33,407 bases of DNA from Bacillota bacterium (GCA_029555925.1 JAKPQU010000093.1:1-33407); one strand, 5' to 3'; shown: positions 17,011 through 25,074, counted from the stretch's first letter. Notes: generated by a model not told the origin, from the letters alone. Numbers and translations: made by a program.

Positions 17011-18048
17011 TTAATTTTCCTGTCTGTTAATAACATTTAAACAAAGGGCAAAGAGTAATATAGAGCCACCTCCCAGTACAAGATAATTAAGGAATAAACC
17101 GTTACAATTCCCTTCCAGACCTTTGGTAATACCCTCTACAAGATAATAACTTGGCAGGCACCCTGATATAGTGCGTAATAACTTCGAATTTTCCGAAAGT
17201 ACAATAGGCACCATCAGACATATAAAAGCAAGAGAATTAATAGAATTTGCCGTACTCTGCGATGGAGATATAAATGCTACAAATATTCCCCAGCAGGAAA
17301 AAAATATGCCTCCCAGTAACAACATAGAAAATACAACAGGTAAATTACCTGTCAATGACCTGTTTAAACCAAGCAACAGAGAAGCAGAAGTAAAACTCAA
17401 TATAATACCGAGCAACGCTTTCCCTGTGATAAAATCATAGATGCTGGCAGGAGATACAAGTAATGCGTCCAGAGTCTTTCTATCCTTTTCCTCAATCAAA
17501 GAAGAAGTTGTTATTACAAGACTTCCCATAATAGTCAGAAGTACCCACAGGGGAAGAATATAATGTAACGCACTTCCTCTACCGGGCTTATAAATCTTTT
17601 CTATCTTCACCTGCATAGGAAAAGGCTGTTTTGCATATACTCTCATTAATTCAAACAATTCCATTAAAAGTATTTCCGAACCTTTCAATGCAGGTTCATT
17701 AATTAAAATTCTGACTGCAGGCTGACTTTTTTTCAAGAGATCTTCATCGAAATGTTCCGGCAAGATAATTACAAGTAAACAATCTTTATCATTAAGACTT
17801 GCAGGGCCTTCATCCTGATTTTTCAATAATTTTATGGAAAAAACTCCGGTTTTTTTTAAAAAATCAAAAAAACCTGATTTACCATTATCATAATATCCTA
17901 TTTCCGGAAGAGCGTCCGAATAAGAAAAAGCACAGGTAAACAGTAATGATAACACTACAGGAGTTGCCAGACTGATCCATACAGCCTTACTCCGGGTTAC
18001 ATCAATTAAATCCTTTAGCAAAATAGCAAAAATACTATGGAAGGACAT
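17011..18048 (-). CDS. ABC-2 type exporter permease
   Basis: 345 residues. An N-terminal membrane helix (about 24-41) is followed by an extracytoplasmic domain of about 120 residues and a C-terminal block of five hydrophobic segments (residues ~165-340). The segment LVITTSSLIEEKDRKTLDALLVSP, around residue 180, is the hallmark of ABC2_membrane_3 (NatB/YhaP-type) permeases, where the cytoplasmic loop contacts the ATPase. Substrate unknown. The SD AGGTG lies 5 nt before the ATG. Its ATPase is probably the gene at 19073, with the SPOR-like gene between. A heptad array (18072-18099) and a dispersed hairpin element precede it. Confidence 0.83.
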   Translation of the reverse strand: MSFHSIFAILLKDLIDVTRSKAVWISLATPVVLSLLFTCAFSYSDALPEIGYYDNGKSGFFDFLKKTGVFSIKLLKNQDEGPASLNDKDCLLVIILPEHFDEDLLKKSQPAVRILINEPALKGSEILLMELFELMRVYAKQPFPMQVKIEKIYKPGRGSALHYILPLWVLLTIMGSLVITTSSLIEEKDRKTLDALLVSPASIYDFITGKALLGIILSFTSASLLLGLNRSLTGNLPVVFSMLLLGGIFFSCWGIFVAFISPSQSTANSINSLAFICLMVPIVLSENSKLLRTISGCLPSYYLVEGITKGLEGNCNGLFLNYLVLGGGSILLFALCLNVINRQEN

Positions 18049-18071
18049 CCTTCACCTGTTATAAAAAAATC

Positions 18072-18103
18072 GTGACCCGTGACGCGTGACGCGTGACGCG
18101 AGG
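18072..18103. repeat. Heptad array, GTRA orientation
   Basis: GTGACCC, GTGACGC x3, then GAGG; outer edge AATCGTGACC. Confidence 0.92.
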
Positions 18104-18117
18104 CAAGATAAATATTT

Positions 18118-18198
18118 ATACGAGAATGATAAAGTTTAAAACTTCACCGGATACTGCTTCTCATATCTGGTTATGACCGCTCCGATTATGTCTATTAG
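18118..18198. repeat. Dispersed hairpin element, copy 2
   Basis: Diverged copy of 4161-4242. Arm ATACGAGAA (18118-18126) pairs with TTCTCATAT (18158-18166) with one mismatch. Shared CTTCACYGGAT, TATGACCGCTCCG and TGTCTRTTAGT segments. Confidence 0.75.
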
Positions 18199-18335
18199 TT
18201 CTCTTTTACGTGAAACAAGAATCCATTAAAATATACAAAATTTATGTTTTCCAATACAAACTGCTAGCTGAATGCTTACTAATGAAAATGGAATGCATAT
18301 AAATCTGAGGATGGACGATTATATTTGTAAATCAT

Positions 18336-18956
18336 CTATAGCTTCTCAGTAGTAATTTCTGACATATAGCCTTTTTTTGATAACATGGCCTTAAAATCTT
18401 CGGCAAGAAACTTATCCTTTGTCCTGACAATAACAGTATATACAGTTTCTTTTCCTTTAACAACTTTATTGGCTTCTACAGAACATTTTATGGCTGCTTT
18501 ATTTAAAACCCTTTTAGCCATGTCCACAGCATCTTCATAACGCTGATAAACAGGGCCTATCTGAACTATAGTTACATTGGGATTTATATCGGGGCTGAAA
18601 ACCTTTACAGAAAATCCATTACTCTCCAGTACTTTTTTTGTTTGATTGGCAAGAAATTCTCTGTCCTTTAGCTGATAACTGACTGCTGCTATAAACCCTT
18701 TATCTTCAGTTTTATAAGCCACCTTTGAAACAATTTCTACATCCAAAGACCTGGCTTTAAATTCTTCAGCTACTTTCTCTGCCCTACCTTTATCCTGCCC
18801 GTAAAAAGAACAATTAACCTTATATAAAACCTTTCCCATATCTACAGAGGAAAGGCCATATTTCCCAAGCAAAATCATCAATAAAGAAAAAAAACTGATT
18901 ACTCCGAAAAAAACTATTAACCATTTTGGCGGTGATGGTATTAAATTTTCTTTCAT
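18336..18956 (-). CDS. Single-pass membrane protein with two SPOR-like repeats
   Basis: 206 residues. A short cytoplasmic N-terminus is followed by a transmembrane helix (WLIVFFGVISFFSLLMILLG, about 12-31). Two repeats of about 75 residues follow, each with strand-helix-strand patterns typical of SPOR (sporulation-related) domains: VNCSFYGQDKGRAEKVAEEF...NGFSVKVF and VTIVQIGPVYQRYEDAVDMA...KGYMSEIT. SPOR domains bind denuded peptidoglycan glycans at sites of division or remodelling; that role is inferred here. It lies between the ABC ATPase and permease genes on the same strand, which may mean the exporter acts at cell-wall sites. The SD is weak. Confidence 0.68.
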   Translation of the reverse strand: MKENLIPSPPKWLIVFFGVISFFSLLMILLGKYGLSSVDMGKVLYKVNCSFYGQDKGRAEKVAEEFKARSLDVEIVSKVAYKTEDKGFIAAVSYQLKDREFLANQTKKVLESNGFSVKVFSPDINPNVTIVQIGPVYQRYEDAVDMAKRVLNKAAIKCSVEANKVVKGKETVYTVIVRTKDKFLAEDFKAMLSKKGYMSEITTEKL

Positions 18957-19072
18957 TTTTTAATTACCTGAATAAAATTCTTCATATATTTATTTACAGA
19001 GGGATTACCATAGAGGTTAATATTTTGTATTTTCAATCTACTTATTCTAGCAAATCTACTATAATTAGTCAA

Positions 19073-19936
19073 CTATAGATTACCTCTATTTGTAATTCTT
19101 AAAAAAACTTCTTCTAGTTTCGGCTCTTCAGAGTGTATGGATAGAAGGATTTTACCTGTCAAAAATTCTTTTATTTTATCTCCTGTATCATTGCTATCTA
19201 CAGGTAAAGATATTACTTTAGCAATTCCATTTTCTTCTATTTTAACATTAACTGTTCTTGAAGAATAAAGGTTTTTAAGATTCTCAGTTCTGTTAAGAGC
19301 AATTATAGTGCCTCTATCTATTATAGCCACACGGTTACACAGAAACTCTGCTTCTTCCAGATAATGAGTTGTAAGAAATACAGTAACTCCTTCTTTGCTC
19401 AGATTTAAAATCATATTTCTGACCTGATGAGCCGAATGAGGGTCAAGGCCTGTTGAAGGTTCATCCAGAAACATTACAGACGGTTTATGCAAAAGAGCAC
19501 GGGCTATAAGAAGACGCTGTTTCATTCCACGGGAATAATTCTGCACTGCTTCTTTTGCTCTCTGTGACAGTTCAACCATGTCCAGGACTTCATAAACCCT
19601 TTTCTGTGATACTCCGTACAATCTTCTGAAGAGCTCCAGATTATGTATGCCGCTCAATCTATGATAGAGATTTTGATGTTCAAATACTACGCCTATGTTT
19701 TTTTTAAGATTTTTCCTGTCCCTGATTATATCATAGCCACATACGGAAGCTTTACCTGAAGTAGGTTTTATTTGACCTGTAAGAATCCTGAGAGTAGTTG
19801 TTTTGCCCGCACCGTTAGGCCCGAGAAAGCCGAAAATCTCACCCTTCTCTACCTTAAAAGAAATATTATTTAATGCCGTAATGGTTTTATATTTTTTTGT
19901 AACGTCAATAACTTCTATCAAAAATTTCGGCTCCAT
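19073..19936 (-). CDS. ABC-2 exporter ATP-binding subunit
   Basis: 287 residues. Walker A GPNGAGKTT (39-47), Q-loop region VVFEHQNLYHRLSG, signature YSRGMKQR (134-141), Walker B MFLDEPSTGLD (155-165), switch His in FLTTHYLEEAEFL. The type is that of drug- and sodium-export ATPases (CcmA/NatA). A frame reaches to 20005, but its first 23 residues are translated heptad repeat (19945-19981), so the ATG before EPKFLIEVID is chosen. No SD precedes it: the sequence just upstream is GATCAAAC next to the array. Likely partner of the permease at 17011. Confidence 0.86.
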   Translation of the reverse strand: MEPKFLIEVIDVTKKYKTITALNNISFKVEKGEIFGFLGPNGAGKTTTLRILTGQIKPTSGKASVCGYDIIRDRKNLKKNIGVVFEHQNLYHRLSGIHNLELFRRLYGVSQKRVYEVLDMVELSQRAKEAVQNYSRGMKQRLLIARALLHKPSVMFLDEPSTGLDPHSAHQVRNMILNLSKEGVTVFLTTHYLEEAEFLCNRVAIIDRGTIIALNRTENLKNLYSSRTVNVKIEENGIAKVISLPVDSNDTGDKIKEFLTGKILLSIHSEEPKLEEVFLRITNRGNL

Positions 19937-19944
19937 GTTTGATC

Positions 19945-20057
19945 GTGATGCGTGATAATCGTAACGCGTAACGCCTGACGGGTATGCATTCCTTTCACCA
20001 TTCACTACTCACTTTTCACTCTTCACTGGTTACTGGTCACTGATAACTGCTCACTGT
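19945..20057. repeat. Paired heptad arrays, GTRA then nine TYAC units
   Basis: Left: GTGATGC, GTGATAATC (expanded), GTAACGC x2, CTGACGG. Right, 19995-20057, nine units in one register: TCACCAT, TCACTAC, TCACTTT, TCACTCT, TCACTGG, TTACTGG, TCACTGA, TAACTGC, TCACTGT. The tetrad is kept while the triplet drifts along the array. It ends 1 nt before the stop codon of the LolD-like gene. Confidence 0.95.
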
Positions 20058-20058
20058 T

Positions 20059-20736
20059 TCAAACCAGTGTTCCCCTGAGCTGTCCGTTTTCAAGATAAAA
20101 AATACGATTGGCAACACTTGCAGATTTCGGATCATGAGTGACCATGATAAGAGTCACTTCCTGTGTTTCATTTATAGAACGCAGAACCTGCATGATTTCT
20201 CTGCTGGTTTTTGCATCCAGATTACCTGTAGGTTCATCTGCCAGTAAAAGTCCCGGTTTATTGGCAAGAGCTCTTGCAATGGCCACTCTCTGTTGCTGTC
20301 CTCCCGATAAATTTGAAGGTTTGTCATCTTTTTTCTCTTCCAGTCCGACTACACGTAAAAGGGCCAGTGCTCTTGCTTCTCTCTGGCCTTTAAATGTATC
20401 TCCGAGTTGCATGGGAAGAATAATATTTTCTATGACTGTAAGTGTGGGAAGCAAATTGTAATTTTGAAAAACAAAACCTATATTATAAAGTCTTATCTTC
20501 TCTCTTGTAGCTTCATCTGCCTCTGAAACATCCACATTATCAAGATAAATACTTCCAAATGTAGGAGCATCTATACAGCCCAGTAAAAAAAGAAGTGACG
20601 ATTTGCCACAGCCGGAAGAGCCCATGATTGCGATAAAATCGCCCTTCTCAACGGTAAGACTCGCATTATCTATAACCTTGATAATACCGGCAGAAGCTTC
20701 AAAATATTTTCTTAAATTCTGTACTCTTACATTCAT
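20059..20736 (-). CDS. LolD/MacB-type ABC transporter ATPase
   Basis: 225 residues, the standard size. Walker A GSSGCGKSS (39-47), Q-loop Q91 in GFVFQNYNLLP, signature LSGGQQQR (143-150), Walker B LLLADEPTGNLD (163-174), switch His in TLIMVTHDP. Members of this family power MacB-like permeases by mechanotransmission without moving substrate through the membrane core. The partner permease gene lies just upstream on the same strand (20825). No SD is visible: the GTRA array begins 9 bp from the ATG. Confidence 0.9.
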   Translation of the reverse strand: MNVRVQNLRKYFEASAGIIKVIDNASLTVEKGDFIAIMGSSGCGKSSLLFLLGCIDAPTFGSIYLDNVDVSEADEATREKIRLYNIGFVFQNYNLLPTLTVIENIILPMQLGDTFKGQREARALALLRVVGLEEKKDDKPSNLSGGQQQRVAIARALANKPGLLLADEPTGNLDAKTSREIMQVLRSINETQEVTLIMVTHDPKSASVANRIFYLENGQLRGTLV

Positions 20737-20744
20737 TAATAGTC

Positions 20745-20819
20745 GTGACGCGTAACGCGTGACGCGTGACGCGTGATACTATTATCACTGGTCACTGGTC
20801 ACTGATCACTGGCCACTGT
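20745..20819. repeat. Paired heptad arrays inside the ABC operon
   Basis: Left: GTGACGC, GTAACGC, GTGACGC, GTGACGC, GTGATAC (20745-20779). Right: TCACTGG, TCACTGG, TCACTGA, TCACTGG, CCACTGT (20785-20819). GTGATA-CTAT-TATCAC forms the centre. These fill the entire gap between two genes that should be co-transcribed. Confidence 0.95.
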
Positions 20820-20824
20820 TAATC

Positions 20825-21988
20825 TCACTCCCATCTCAAAGCCTTTATAATATCCATTCTGGAAGCTATAAAAGCAGGTATTAAGGCACCTAAAAGGCCA
20901 ACTCCTATGGAAAGAGCCAGAGCTTCAAGAACCAGTTTCACGGTAACCTGTGACACAGGAAAAGAAAGTTTCAACAGTGTAACAATGGCATCATTGAAAA
21001 GACCTGCTCCCAGATATCCCAGAACAATACCAAGAATTCCTCCTATGGTAGAAAGAAACAAGGACTCACATAAAACCATACCGAAGATAAAAAATCTGGA
21101 TGCTCCTATAGCTCTGAGGGTTCCGAATTCATCCATTCTTTCATAGGTAGACATAAGCATTGTATTCATAGAAGCAGTTATGGCAATTAATATTCCTATA
21201 GCTGAAATAGCATACTGAAGAAGCCTTACAAGATCGACAAAATGATTGGCATCTCCAAGATACTCGGCTTTAGTCTTTACTGAAATACCTTTTATGGTTA
21301 AAATCTGTTTGATTATCTTTTCTATATCGGGATTTGCCAGATTATCTTCAAGTTGAATCCATATTTCCTGAACACCGTTAGCTTTTTGAGCTGCAAGTGC
21401 ATCTTCGAGGGAGATAAAACAGGCATAATCTTCAAAACTTGACACTCTGTAGTTTTTTCCTACTACAGTAAACTCTGTCTCAGAGATAGGAAATGCTCCG
21501 CCTTTATCAATATTCAGCACCTTTGATATCTGAGGGCCTATTATGAGTTGATGGCTCGCCTGAATGGTTTCTCCATCCTGAAGTTCGAGTTTAGGAAAAA
21601 ACACATTCAGTTTCTCCGGGTTTATACCCCATACAACAACACCCATTTTATCTTCCCCGACAGATGCCAGTAATCTGGTTATACCTGTTACTTCTTTTAT
21701 TCCCTGTATAGACTTTATCTGGTCAATGGCTTCACAGGGTATTGTGAGATAACCGCTTCCAATAGCTCCCATAGAACCGGCAGGTAAAAAAGATGTAGAT
21801 TTAGGAATTACATAAAGACTTACCGATTGAAGATTTATTTCATAATTCAATCTTTCATAAAGCCCTTCGGCAATAGAGACAAGTGATATTGTAGCGGCAA
21901 CTGCAAGAAGTACTCCTATTATGGTCAGAGCACTTCTCTCTTTTTTCCTGGTAACATTCTTCTGAGCCAGAGATATGAAAACAAACAT
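20825..21988 (-). CDS. MacB/FtsX-type ABC transporter permease
   Basis: 387 residues. Family layout: N-terminal membrane helix (about 22-42, LTIIGVLLAVAATISLVSIA), a MacB-like extracytoplasmic domain of about 200 residues, then three helices with the FtsX hallmark (AISAIGILIAITASMNTMLM, ERMDEFGTLRAIGAS, ALIPAFIASRMDIIKALR). The ERxxEFGxLRAIGA motif is the cytoplasmic helix that docks the ATPase. Likely forms a transporter with the 20059 product for lipoprotein, peptide or drug export; substrate unknown. The SD AGAGATGA lies a few bases before the ATG. The stop codon lies at the edge of the array. Confidence 0.87.
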   Translation of the reverse strand: MFVFISLAQKNVTRKKERSALTIIGVLLAVAATISLVSIAEGLYERLNYEINLQSVSLYVIPKSTSFLPAGSMGAIGSGYLTIPCEAIDQIKSIQGIKEVTGITRLLASVGEDKMGVVVWGINPEKLNVFFPKLELQDGETIQASHQLIIGPQISKVLNIDKGGAFPISETEFTVVGKNYRVSSFEDYACFISLEDALAAQKANGVQEIWIQLEDNLANPDIEKIIKQILTIKGISVKTKAEYLGDANHFVDLVRLLQYAISAIGILIAITASMNTMLMSTYERMDEFGTLRAIGASRFFIFGMVLCESLFLSTIGGILGIVLGYLGAGLFNDAIVTLLKLSFPVSQVTVKLVLEALALSIGVGLLGALIPAFIASRMDIIKALRWE

Positions 21989-22007
21989 TTAATCATCTCT
22001 TTAATAA

Positions 22008-22028
22008 GTGAGTAGTGAGTGGTGAGTA
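22008..22028. repeat. Heptad array, GTRA orientation
   Basis: GTGAGTA, GTGAGTG, GTGAGTA, 19 bp from the MacB-type start. Confidence 0.88.
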
Positions 22029-22202
22029 GAGAATACTGCTCTTCACTCTATATAAAAAATCCTGCATTACAACAGGAGAGTTCGCCGTATCCGGTAGAAA
22101 TCCTTCTGTGTAAAAAAGTTATTAAAATAGCAATCAGTTATCAGCAGTCACCTGTCAGCTTTTTATTATGACTACACTTTTGCAGAATTTTGAAAAACCG
22201 TT

Positions 22203-22240
22203 ACCTTGTAGGGGCGCACGGCCGTGCGCCCCTACAAGGT
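22203..22240. repeat. Perfect 38-bp GC-rich palindrome
   Basis: Arms of 19 bp with no loop: ACCTTGTAGGGGCGCACGG followed by its exact reverse complement. The GTAGGGGCG core recalls widespread dispersed palindromes of environmental bacteria and resembles 24-42 and 11682-11703. Confidence 0.95.
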
Positions 22241-22512
22241 GGCATAAGGCTTTGCGTAAAAAATGCAAAAGTATAGACTTTATTTACTTATTTATATTTT
22301 TATGATATAAATAAAATAGGGGTAATACTATCTGGCTATCAACTATAAAACTTTGACTGACCGGTGCCAGGGATAAAAAGAACAGGATTCCAGGATTTTC
22401 TATGATTAACAGGAATCGGAAAAACGCCGGGCAAAGTCAGGATATTTAGAATATTAAAATTGATAGCGATATGGTATAAACGGGCAAGTAATCCGAGAGG
22501 GGGTGAGTTACT

Positions 22513-22626
22513 ATGCCCCTTGACGAGCGAATGGAAGAGCAAATGGAAGAGCGAATGGAAGAAAGGATGGAAATCCTCCATGAAGACCGGCATGGTATTA
22601 TCATAGAGGATTGCAGACCGGAATAA
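22513..22626 (+). CDS. Small ORF with 12-bp coding repeat and sequestered start
   Basis: 37 codons, unrecognised. MPLDERMEEQMEERMEERME is a run of four ER/Q-M-E units encoded by 12-bp DNA repeats (22525-22572) and should form a charged helix; the tail HGIIIEDCRPE follows. A good SD (AGAGGGGGTG) lies upstream of the ATG. The SD sits in the loop and the ATG in the stem of a potential hairpin: GGGCA-AGTAA (22482-22491) pairs with TTACT-A-TGCCC (22508-22518). A strong terminator follows 25 nt after the stop. Either a real small protein under translational control, or the end of a structured non-coding RNA. Codon evidence is too short to decide. Confidence 0.45.
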   Translation: MPLDERMEEQMEERMEERMEILHEDRHGIIIEDCRPE

Positions 22627-22651
22627 CAACAATGACGACTTGCTTGACAAC

Positions 22652-22681
22652 AGAGCCGGTGTAAATAGCACCGGCTCTTTT
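22652..22681 (+). terminator. Strong intrinsic terminator
   Basis: Perfect 10-bp stem AGAGCCGGTG / CACCGGCTCT with loop TAAATAG, followed by TT and then A after the closing CTCT (CTCTTTTA). It marks the end of a plus-strand transcript in a spacer where both flanking genes are on the minus strand. Confidence 0.8.
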
Positions 22682-22729
22682 AGTGACCTGACTATAAGCA
22701 TACAAGAAGGGCCTTCTTCCGGTAACGTG

Positions 22730-23998
22730 TTACGCGTCACGTAATAAAACACCAATATGTTTCAAATTCTCCCAGAATTCAGGAAAAGATTTATTCACAC
22801 AGAGAGGGTTTTTTATTTTTATTCCCGGCACTCTGAGCCCCATAAGAGCAAAACTCATAGCCATTCTGTGATCATCAAATGTGTCAATTTCTGCTCCTTT
22901 AAGATGTCCTCCTTTTATAACCAGACCGTCCTCCGTTTCACTCACAGAAATGCCGGTCTTTGCAAGTTCCGCAGCAAGGGCTTTCAACCTGTCAGTTTCC
23001 TTTATTCTCAAATTAGAAACATTTTTTATTACAGTTTCTCCTTCTGCAAAACATGCTACAACAGCAAGGGTTTGAACAGTATCAGGCATTTTATTCATAT
23101 CAATGTCAATGCCTCTTAAAGGCCTTCCTGTAATAGAAATCTCTCTGTCTTTTCTGATTACGGAACAGCCCATGGTTTCGAGTAAATCTACAAATTTCAT
23201 ATCACCCTGAAGTGAAAAAGGATTTATGTTTTTTACAACTATAGTGCCGCCAGTTATGGCTGCTGCCGCAAAAAAATATGATGCAGAAGAAGCATCGCTT
23301 TCCACTGTATATTCCCGTGAAGTGTATCTCTGTCCTGATTTTATAAAAAATTCTCTGTAATTATCATTATCAACATTAACGCCAAAATACTTCATAATAT
23401 CAATCGTAATATCAATATAAGATTTTGACGTAAGTTCACCGGACACTTTAATCACAGTGTCTGACATGGCAAAAGGAGCAATCATCATTATTGATGAAAA
23501 ATACTGACTCGAGATAGAACCTTTCATTTCACAGGTACCTCCCTTCAATGTGCCTCCGTATATCTCTACAGGGGGACATCCTGTCAGGGAATAACTGTTC
23601 ACATTCAACTGTTTTAAGCCATTCAATAATTCAATAATCGGCCTTTCTTTCATTCTGCTGTTACCTGTAAGGACGGATCTTCCGGGACACAGAGAAGAAA
23701 AACCTGTTAAAAATCTTGTAGCAGTGCCGGAATTTCCGAGAAATATTTCCTTATGAGGAACCTGTAGTATTCCATCTGTACCATAAACAGTAAAAGAATT
23801 TCCTTCTTCTATTATGTTAACGCCAAATTCTCTTAGCCCGTGAACCATATATCTTGAATCATCACAGATAAGTACATGTTTCAGCAGAGTTTTTCCTCCT
23901 GCAAGGGCAGCTATAAGAAGTGCCCTTGCACTGTAACTTTTTGATCCGGGAATTTCTACGGAACTATCTATATGTCCAACAGGTATTATTTCAATCAT
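22730..23998 (-). CDS. aroA: 3-phosphoshikimate 1-carboxyvinyltransferase (EPSP synthase)
   Basis: 422 residues, full length. Shikimate pathway step 6: shikimate-3-phosphate plus PEP gives EPSP. Visible: substrate-binding EIPGSKSYSARALL (K20, S21, R25), PEP-site LGNSGTATRFL (88-96), MPDTVQTLAV with the catalytic Asp, RIKETDRLKALA and DDHRMAMSFAL. The site has GNSGT where class I enzymes have GNAGT. It follows the DAHP synthase gene by 2 nt (TAG-AT-ATG) and is the last gene of the aro operon. The last four residues and TAA stop come from two heptads (TTACGCG, TCACGTA on the plus strand). Confidence 0.95.
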   Translation of the reverse strand: MIEIIPVGHIDSSVEIPGSKSYSARALLIAALAGGKTLLKHVLICDDSRYMVHGLREFGVNIIEEGNSFTVYGTDGILQVPHKEIFLGNSGTATRFLTGFSSLCPGRSVLTGNSRMKERPIIELLNGLKQLNVNSYSLTGCPPVEIYGGTLKGGTCEMKGSISSQYFSSIMMIAPFAMSDTVIKVSGELTSKSYIDITIDIMKYFGVNVDNDNYREFFIKSGQRYTSREYTVESDASSASYFFAAAAITGGTIVVKNINPFSLQGDMKFVDLLETMGCSVIRKDREISITGRPLRGIDIDMNKMPDTVQTLAVVACFAEGETVIKNVSNLRIKETDRLKALAAELAKTGISVSETEDGLVIKGGHLKGAEIDTFDDHRMAMSFALMGLRVPGIKIKNPLCVNKSFPEFWENLKHIGVLLRDA

Positions 23999-24000
23999 AT

Positions 24001-25014
24001 CTAAACACTTCTATCAATAGCAAAAGCTATTTTCTTCAGTTCTTTCATTAAGACATAAAATTTTTCAAAGGTAAGAGTCTGATAACCATCGGAAAGAGCA
24101 TTTTTCGGGTCAGGATGAACTTCTACAATAAGACCGTCTGCACCGGCAGCTACAGCAGCCCGTGACATAGGTATTACCAGTTCATGGTCACCTGTGCCAT
24201 GACTGGGATCTACAAAAACAGGAAGATGGGTAAGTTTTTTAAGCAAAGGCACAGCATTCAAATCCAGAGTAAATCTGGTGCTGTCTTCGAACGTTCTTAT
24301 GCCCCGCTCGCAGAGAATTACCTGTTCGTTTCCTTCTGAAAGAATATATTCGGCACACATGAGTAATTCTTTTATAGTTCCTGCAAAGCCTCTTTTTAAC
24401 AAAACAGGTTTTCTCTTACTTCCTATTGCTTTCAGAAGTTTATAATTCTGAAAATTTCTCGCGCCAATCTGGAATATATCCGTATATGTTTCAATAAGCT
24501 CTATTTCATTCGTATCCATAACCTCTGTTATAATCAGAAGACCTGTTTCTTCTTTTGCTTTTTTGAGTAATTCAAGACCTGCTTCACCAAGTCCCTGAAA
24601 ACTGTAGGGTGAAGTTCTCGGTTTAAAAGCTCCTCCCCTTAATATTTTCCCTCCCCCATCTTTTATTGTTCTGGCGCAGACCATAATCTGTTCTTCATTC
24701 TCAACAGCACATGGCCCTGCAATAACTACAATATCTTTCCCTCCTATTCTGACTCCTTCTATATCTATAACGGTATTTTCCGGATGAAAACTTCTGCTTG
24801 CCAGTTTATAAGGTTTCAATATACGAATAACATTATCCACACCGTCAAGTAAAACAAAATCTCTTTCAGTGAATTTCCTTTCATCACCGATAACTCCGAT
24901 GATTGCAACCTCTACTCCCTGTGATAAATGTGATTTAAATCCCTTTAATTCAACTGTTTTCACAACGTCTTCTATATGTTTTTCCGTTGCATCTTTTTTC
25001 ATTACTATTATCAT
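24001..25014 (-). CDS. aroF: 3-deoxy-7-phosphoheptulonate (DAHP) synthase, type I-beta
   Basis: 337 residues. First committed step of the shikimate pathway: PEP plus erythrose-4-phosphate. Residues 1-85 are a ferredoxin-like regulatory domain as in Thermotoga-type enzymes. The barrel follows with [42 protein letters not shown] and [13 protein letters not shown]. The 25062 start is rejected because the 16 extra residues are repeat-derived; AGGCGG lies 8 nt before the ATG at 25014. It sits between aroB and aroA. The symbol is given for function; naming of the I-beta class varies. Confidence 0.93.
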   Translation of the reverse strand: MIIVMKKDATEKHIEDVVKTVELKGFKSHLSQGVEVAIIGVIGDERKFTERDFVLLDGVDNVIRILKPYKLASRSFHPENTVIDIEGVRIGGKDIVVIAGPCAVENEEQIMVCARTIKDGGGKILRGGAFKPRTSPYSFQGLGEAGLELLKKAKEETGLLIITEVMDTNEIELIETYTDIFQIGARNFQNYKLLKAIGSKRKPVLLKRGFAGTIKELLMCAEYILSEGNEQVILCERGIRTFEDSTRFTLDLNAVPLLKKLTHLPVFVDPSHGTGDHELVIPMSRAAVAAGADGLIVEVHPDPKNALSDGYQTLTFEKFYVLMKELKKIAFAIDRSV

Positions 25015-25034
25015 AATTAAATCCGCCTTTCTTC

Positions 25035-25062
25035 GTAACACGTTACATGTAACGCTTGACAT
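25035..25062. repeat. Degenerate heptad array, GTRA orientation
   Basis: GTAACAC, GTTACAT, GTAACGC, TTGACAT in register within the 60-bp aroB-aroF gap. Confidence 0.7.
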
Positions 25063-25074
25063 ATGATTGATTAG

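Larger units (their letters stand above)
21989..22729. other. Long spacer with palindrome and orphan transcription unit
   Basis: 741 bp between two minus-strand genes. Contents in order: GTRA array 22008-22028, an AT-rich stretch, a perfect 38-bp palindrome (22203-22240), an AT-rich stretch, a potentially structured leader (22350-22512), a plus-strand 37-codon ORF (22513-22626) and an intrinsic terminator (22652-22681). Confidence 0.75.

Noticed and set aside
19937..20005. N-terminal extension of the ABC ATPase to 20005
   Set aside because: It translates the heptad array; ATPases of this type begin where the chosen ATG lies.
22380..22512. A known riboswitch (cyclic di-GMP-I or similar) before the small ORF
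   Set aside because: A GGGCAAA-like string is present, but the conserved cores of the classes I can recall do not line up. Kept only as an unassigned leader.
22339..22755. Minus-strand 138-residue frame
   Set aside because: It runs antisense through the small ORF and terminator and into the end of aroA; composition is unlike a protein, with no SD or family resemblance.
25015..25062. N-terminal extension of DAHP synthase to 25062
   Set aside because: Repeat-derived residues; a well-spaced SD supports 25014.
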